Source of the DNA: Diphasiastrum complanatum
Taxonomy: Eukaryota > Streptophyta > Lycopodiopsida > Lycopodiales > Lycopodiaceae
Assembly: GCA_029204225.1 (NCBI GenBank)
Contig: CM055094.1
Location: 20,259,489-20,323,488 of the forward strand
DNA length: 64,000 nucleotides
Reading direction: 5' to 3'
Position 1 is the first letter of the stretch; the number at the start of each line of letters is the position of its first letter. Made by a program: the position numbers and the translations under genes. Of this stretch, positions 58,146 through 64,000 are shown one piece after another. The notes under the pieces are model-generated. The model had not been told where the DNA came from. It saw only the letters and a program-made list of their open reading frames with translations, and did no database searches.

Positions 58146-60660
58146 GTGCTCCTGGAGCTTGTCAAAACCACACATTCAACACCGATTTGGGTTGAAAGCT
58201 CGCTACCAGTACGTTACTGTGAAGAAACATCATCGTTTCCACATCCTATCAGAACGACATTGCTCCAAATTTGTCCACAAATTTCTAGTCTCCATACACT
58301 GCCGAGCAATACTCTACTGCTCATAGAGCCGAGCCCCCATACTCTGCATTCACTGTGGAGCGTCCATACTCTGCATACAAAGTTGACCGAGACGAGTCCA
58401 TCAAAAGTCGACCGATCCGAAGCCCTCCATAGTCGACCGAGCCGAGACTCCACTTGTCTGATACCAGAGCCGAACCTTCAACAGAGTCCTCAACCGAGTC
58501 CAGAACATGTCTGCCACAACATCTTCCAGTTCTGATGACCCAACTCTAGACAGAATTGACATCACCATGGAAAGCCTCGATATCTATGAGATGAACACTT
58601 GGTACCAGGAGGCACACCAGTTCTTGAGCCACATAGAGTTCCAACTTCCTCTTTTGATCAGTGGCTATCAGAGCCCATTTTGATTGCATATTGCTTATAA
58701 TCCCACCGACAGATTTTCCAGTTCATGTTACCTCCTAACCAAAATTTTGTTTATATTATCCCTATTTCTGGAGCTGACCTCAATACATTTGGCTTCCCTA
58801 GGGGACCAAACACAGTTAGTAGGACCCTCAAAAAAATTGAATCCATAGCATACTTCAAATACATAGACCCCTCATCGGACAAATGGAAAAAAAAGGATGG
58901 TTATTGTATTGAGGTCATAAATGATAAGCCCTTAGCTGTTGCATGTGCCTATCTAATGAAATATACACAGCGCTATAGGTCCAAGATCACACGTATCCCC
59001 TAGAAACTATTCCACATGATGGCTGATTCTAGACTACATAATGAGAACCTTTATGACTAGGCCCAGTTTGCTTCCAACTGCCTCCATGACTATATCAAGA
59101 ACAAGCAAACCTCCAGTTATTGGGCTATCTTCTAATAGATGTCACTTTGCAGCAGTTGAGCCACCGAACAGTTGATACTAGCAGATAAAAGCTTGGGAGA
59201 CTCCCTCAGAACTAGCCAAGGATACCAACTCTACTTCCAGGTCTACTGCAACAGATTCCACAGAAGCAGCTTCTCAAAAGAGAAAGAGTTCCTCCTCTCA
59301 ACAAGGGCCAACTACAAAGCACCAAAAGGTCAGCCTAGTGAAGCTTACATCGAGAAAGACACCCATGTCCTCTTTGTCACAGATGAAGGATCATTTTGCT
59401 GAAGAGTCTTCTGCTCAATATGAAGACACCACCACACTGGTCCAACCACCACCAACACAAGAATCCAGACAAAGGACCAAGCTACAAGCGAAACGTCATG
59501 TTTCATCAGATGAAATAGACTCTGATGATATGGAGTCTGAAGGCGAGAAGCTCCTACGCAAGCCCAAATCCAAGAAAGTAGCCACACAATCTCCACAAGA
59601 TACATCTGGGTCAGAAGAATCACAAGACACGAGCTCCTGATCATATATGGCATCACAACAACAATCATCAAGGACTCATGGCATAGATGCTGCAGTTAGC
59701 ACCTTCGCTAATGACACAGTTGCGGATTCCCAAATTACTACATCGACACCTCCACGTTCGCTGACACTACACCGACACCTCCACGTTTACCATAGCCACA
59801 AGCAGTACAAGCAGACATGTTGACAACCATAGCAGACCAGCAAAGCGCAAGCACAACTTCAACAGAAGCAGAGGTGCAGCCCCTACCACAATCCCAACAT
59901 GCAACATTTCTTTGCCCAGTGGGACGAGTTTGTGAAGAAACTTAGCTCTCCCAATCCTACTTTCAATCTTGTTGAGAATCCTTTCCCTGAACAACCCACA
60001 AAGTTCACCTGACATAGTTGAAACCCAAGTTGACACCGATGAGTTTGAGAACCCCCAAGCTGTGCAACTGACCCTTCGGAGTTTCTCCCTGCCACCTGCA
60101 GGCTTCAAAAATAGTGAAGTTGAGCCCTCGACTAGTGGAAGAGCTTTAAGAGGACAAAAGTGCCAAGGCATTTGACGAGTATTTGCCAAGGCCTCCGAAA
60201 AAGCCAAAGGCAACCCAGCAGATCAAGCCAAAGCCTAAGATGGCCGACACCCAAAAATCCGAGAAATTCATGAAGAAATACCCTCGATCCATGAGAGGTG
60301 GAAAAGAAGACTTGGATCAAGGACAATACCCATCAATGTCAGATGTTATTGTAAGCCTGCAGCCACAACCAAAATGGAGAAACAAGATCTTGAAAGACAA
60401 TTGGAGGCTGCAACTACAAGAGCACCTGAGGGCACCATCTTGGAAAAGGGTTGATCTCTTTTACATGCCTATTAAAAGAAGAGGTCCATGGCGAACTGAA
60501 CAACCAATAGGTGAAGCTATCAATTGGTCAATGATTCCAGGGATTTTAAAAAGGTCAACGTACGACGAGTTGAGCCTACAACTACTAGACTTTGGCTACA
60601 AATATAGGTCTAGTGTTGACGTATGCATTTGAGAAAGTGCCGATTATCAATCCATGGCAT
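58146..60660 (+). pseudogene. Unknown gene L, copy 5 (longest)
   Basis: Minisatellite reduced to about two units (58310-58378). MSATTSSSSDDPTLDRIDIT starts at 58509. Then come MESLDIYEMNTWYQEAHQFL, NTFGFPRGPNTVSRTLKKIE (58725-59003), LGDSLRTSQGYQLYFQVY (59172-59402), an acidic Ser-rich part with a basic cluster (LLRKPKSKKVATQ, 59338-59640), FFAQWDEFVKKLSSPNPTF (about 59910), EDKSAKAFDEYLPRPPKKPK and SRGGKE-like basic stretches, and a C-terminal part with WSMIPGILKRSTYDELSLQL (to 60632). The pieces keep their order over 2.1 kb with several frameshifts, implying an ancestral protein of about 700 residues. No family recognised; gag-like or host nuclear protein are guesses. Confidence 0.48.
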
Positions 60661-61219
60661 TCCTTATGAATTAGGAGTACTTTTGGGATTGAGGGTTGGA
60701 TCCTATAAAAATCAATTCCAACGTAGCCCTGCAATCAGAAGAAGGCCACGATATGATGGCCTGACTAATCAAGAAATGTGTGTTTCTTGATTCTTGTTCT
60801 TTGAAATGCTTTCTAATTTAGCTTTTTATTTCTTGTTTCTTAATTCTGTTTGTTGCATGTTAGATTAGTTTCATTCACAAGGATCTATTTCATTCGATTC
60901 TACAGCAAGTAGGAGTAGGAATTTATTAGGTGTTCATCCGAGTAATAGGCTAATCCATTTATGAGCATCAGGACTTGCATGTTTTCAAGTAATGTGAGTA
61001 CAGTTCAGGAGTGAACGTTGCCTGAGTATCCTGTGATAGGTTGGAAATAACTACAACACGATGAGATTTCTTTGCCTAAGTGGGTAATAAATCGAGAGGA
61101 CTAATTCATAAGAAACTCGTGAAGCTTGATAATAAGCAGAAGGGAAATCCAACCAAGAACGTGGCAAACTGTAACAGATCTTAAAGAGAAGAATCAATAG
61201 ATTGATAGGGAACCAGTAA
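60661..61219. other. AT-rich spacer, no gene seen
   Basis: Parallel to 12560-13080. It contains a conserved stretch with gtgttcatccgagtaataggc but no conserved frame. Confidence 0.4.
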
Positions 61220-62006
61220 ACAAGGTTTCTGCATAGGCTTGCCATAGGCTTGTGTCGCAAGCCAACCAGGCTCTGCCACGTAGGCCTGAGTGGATCTAGA
61301 GAGAGAAAGAGGTGGATCTCGCAACCTAACACGTGGAAAGCCACGTAGGACTGAAACATGGAAAACCATGTAGGTCTACCTTGTGGCAAGTCTTGCAACT
61401 TAGGGTTTGCAAACACTTAGGTCCAACATAGGCTTGTGTGGCAAGCCATCCAGACTTTGCCACGTAGGCCTGAGTGGACCTAGAGAGAGAAAGAGGGGGC
61501 TCATAAACTGCCAGGTAGCCAACCACATAGTCCTACCATAGACTTGTGTGGTTTACCACATGGCCTACCATAGACTTGTGTAGTAGGCCACATAGGCCTG
61601 CTATCGACCAAGGTTGTCATAGGATGCCACGTGGCAAGTCACGTATGACTGCCATGTGGCAAATCATGCAGGCTTGGGGCTAGCCATATTCAAATTTGAA
61701 CTTTGGGTACATTCAATCTAGACCCAAAAATAGTAGGGTTTACATTTTGGAAGGAATGGCAAGCCACGTAGGCCCATCATAGGCTGGCAAGCCAACCAGG
61801 CTCTGCCTACGTGGTCTGCTATCTGTGAAGCCTATCACACACTACCACATGGCAAGCCACGTAGGTCTACCACATGGCAAATCATGCAGGCTTGAATGTT
61901 GCCATGTGGCAAGCCATGTAGGCCTACCATAACCTTGTATGTCAAGCCAACTAGGCCCTGTGACACGTAGGCTTGAGTGGACGTAGAGATCTATATATAT
62001 ATATAG
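61220..62006. repeat. Satellite C'2
   Basis: Homologous to 13081-13690, with a longer first part and a ~70-bp AT-rich insertion at about 61687-61756. Short TA run at 61992-62005. Confidence 0.7.
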
Positions 62007-62044
62007 GTGGGCTCAAATCTCTTGCCATAAAAACGAACCAAGAA

Positions 62045-62815
62045 GATAAACTTTTTCAAACCCTAAATTTGCCCTAAAAGACACAAAAAATAGCAAGTAC
62101 CAAATCTGAAAAATCAGCACCAGAATGTGTCGAAACCACACATTAGATAAATGCAGGAACTCGCCCTCCTACAAGCCTTGTGCGTTGAAAATTTCAGCCT
62201 GAAATTGCATTACAAACTCAAAGAAACAGCAAGCAAAGAATTAGGTTACATCCAAAAAAGCAATATTCCTATGAACGAGACTGACGATTTGAAAACTATT
62301 ATGACTAAAATGATTTGTTCGACATTTATTAATGCCAAAATCAAATTGCTCAAACACAAACGAATATCTGAAACCAATGACTTTAAATGGGCTTCAAAAA
62401 ATACGGGTTCATATGAATGGAGTACTATAGACCGCAAGAATACCTTATGCATTTGGAATTTCTATTTGATAGACAATTGCATTATCAGACTTGGGGATCA
62501 TACTTAGCGACACGTCGGGGGAATACCAATGGGTTTTTCATATTCACCAATGTCTTGTAACTAGTACCTTTCTTTTTTTGAAATGCAGTTTATTAAGAGG
62601 CTTGCAAGATTAGGGAAAATTAAATTTATAAACGACTTCAAATATTCGTTCAGGTACATTGACGACATATGCTTTATCAATAATCATACGGTTGGATGTT
62701 TCCTAGACAAGACTCAACCAAGAACACCTGACAATCCTTTTTGAATACCTTGAGATAGACGGAAACGACAACACATGTAAATTGGTGAGCTTTATGAATA
62801 TTACTAGTTATATGA
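62045..62815 (+). mobile_element. Reverse transcriptase pseudogene, copy 2
   Basis: The frame 62151-62507 (MQELALLQALCVENFSLKLH to IRLGDHT) continues in the same frame past a TAG as GGIPMGFSYSPMSCN, then after another TAG FEMQFIKRLARLGKIKFIND and FRYIDDICFINN. So the GIPMG motif is better kept here than in copy 1, and the poly-T region is in frame. The tail is deleted after PRTPDNPF (near 62742). A Trp codon in copy 1 is TAA here at 62148. As in copy 1 the RT domain is clear, the element class less so. Confidence 0.75.
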
Positions 62816-63066
62816 ATTGGGGGGGGGGGGGTGGGGATTTTGGATTTTGTGCTCTTGAATAGGGATTTTGGAAGTTCCTTTATTGCATTTAGGTTTGCCA
62901 TTACTTTTTCCCTATTTGCTTTTCGGGGTTTAGGCAATTGAAAGCCTTAAAAAAAAAGCAATTTTTGTTGAGTACATTGTACACCTAGCAACCGTATCCT
63001 TTTAGAGGTGTGTGCTATTTTTTCCCGTTGGAAAAATGCTTCTAATAATCAGTTAAGGGTCTTTGA
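62816..63066. other. Spacer with G run
   Basis: G run at 62820-62831 and then sequence matching 14882-15113. No gene. Confidence 0.5.
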
Positions 63067-64000
63067 TTGGAAATTGGCGCAGTGGCAATTCATAGTATGG
63101 ATTGTCAGCCGATTACCAAAAGGAGTGCAAATGGAATGTCCTCCATATTGAAAGATGCTCTCAGAGTAGCTAAATCCTATGATAGCACCGTGATTGCCTC
63201 ACGGAAGAGTATGCACAACCAATCAGCCCAAAAACCTAAGAATGAAAAGCCAAAAAATAATAAGATAAAAAATCTATTTTTTGATGAACTAGAAACTACA
63301 GCTTGCCAACACAATAAGAAGATGAAGAACAAAAAGAAGCCCGTTATAAAGGACAAAGGGCGGATTGCGGCAATAAAGGAGAACCTTTTCTTTCTATGCA
63401 ACAAACTTGGGCATCATGCCAAACAAAGATCCGAGAGGGAAAATAGATCATCAAGTTTCATGGCGATGGATTTACCGACAAGTAAATTGAAAGTCGATTT
63501 GTTAAATGGTTGTGCATTGAAAGTTGATTTGTTAAATGGTTGTGAATATACTTGTAACTTCAGTACACTTTCTTTCAAGTCTAATTAATAGTTTCGAGTT
63601 AAAGGCAATATTCTAGTGAAAGACATAAATATATTGTTTGATTTTGGAGGTACTCACAACTTTTTGAATGTGCGGCTTGTATAGAAGCTTCGGGTGCCCA
63701 CCATGGCCAGTGATCAACATTATGTGGTCCTCTAGCCTCAGGGTCTGACACAAAAGTTTGGGATGTGAAAGTCCCTAATTTGGAGCTTCGGATGCAAGAT
63801 CATGTTGAGTGGCTCAACTTCCATGTTATGAATCTTGATAGAACTTATGTAATCCTAGGATATGAATGGTCTTTTGATAAATCAGATTCGTTGGAAATAG
63901 ATTTTAAAAACCATACTATGGTATTTAAAGATAAGTTTGACTAGATAGTCTCTATTTATGGGGAGACTAATGTACTCCCATCACTGATGGTTTCCTCGAC
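63067..64000 (+). mobile_element. Ty3-gypsy gag/protease remnant, copy 2 (runs off the window)
   Basis: The frame 63067-63588 (173 codons) covers the gag C-terminal part, a Lys-rich linker and the damaged knuckle LCNKLGHHAKQR, where two of the three Cys are missing. A tandem 10-residue repeat (LKVDLLNGC) follows. After two stops the protease region reads FDFGGTHNFLNVRLV, again with D-F-G for D-S-G. DRTYVIL-like and FKDKFD parts follow to the window edge. More complete than 15114-16068, which lacks 92 bp. Confidence 0.75.

Noticed and set aside
59345-59671. Minus-strand frames at 59345-60213 opposite gene L
   Set aside because: Antisense of the ordered L blocks; no conserved motif or other copies.
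1-64000. CRISPR arrays, prokaryotic operons, tRNA or rRNA genes
   Set aside because: None found by eye: the direct repeats are too long or too degenerate for CRISPR, no ribosome-binding-site-led gene strings occur, and no cloverleaf-like sequence was recognised.

Overview
This window looks like repeat-dominated nuclear DNA from a eukaryote, most likely a land plant. The signs are AT-rich spacers, Ty1-copia and Ty3-gypsy remnants, long AG, TA and C microsatellites, a plant-style start context (caATGGC) and G-box (CACGTG) promoter arrays. I cannot name the species. There are no prokaryotic operons, CRISPR arrays or recognisable tRNA or rRNA genes. Almost every block occurs two to seven times, so the window is best read as a decayed array of a composite unit of roughly 12 kb, reshuffled by deletions and unequal exchange.

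The order of blocks in a full unit is: (A) a G-box/ACGT-rich array with a TATA box; (B) a leader and a small intact gene for a divergent histone H3-like protein; (C) a CATGTGG/CAAGCC satellite ending in an AG microsatellite; (E) an AT-rich spacer with 240-bp repeats and inverted-repeat arms; (F) a composite repeat with a hypervariable poly-C tract and a 70-codon minus-strand ORF; (G) a minus-strand two-module unknown gene; (H) a spacer holding a ~180-bp repeat; (J, in some units) Ty1-copia gag/protease debris; (K, L, N) fragments of unknown plus-strand genes; then the next A array.

Layout. 1-12390: one unit, A1 through N1 to A2. 12391-16068: A2 is fused to other debris, namely a fragment of gene L, satellite C', a reverse transcriptase pseudogene and a Ty3-gypsy fragment. 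16070-17340: mostly unique sequence. 17341-20863: L and N fragments with an 873-bp tandem duplication. 20941-32640: a second unit (E, F, G, H, K, L, J, K, L, N, A). 32641-50540: four H3-like copies (one truncated), 3.2, 6.2 and 6.9 kb apart. 51330-55075: block F in tandem triplicate. 55076-60650: G, H, K and the longest copy of L. 60650-64000: C', reverse transcriptase and gypsy again, parallel to 12400-16068.

The most notable content is the H3-like gene. It has five copies and four open frames of 137-152 codons. An exact ARTKQTAR tail start is followed directly by a shortened tail and a near full-length histone fold. Each copy sits about 290-330 bp downstream of a TATA box behind a G-box array. 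The K4 context is kept, while the K9 and K27 contexts are missing, and the fold has some CENH3-like features. The other recurrent proteins (G, L, N and the 70-codon ORF) match no family I recognise and are mostly broken by single-base frameshifts or stops, each copy in a different place.
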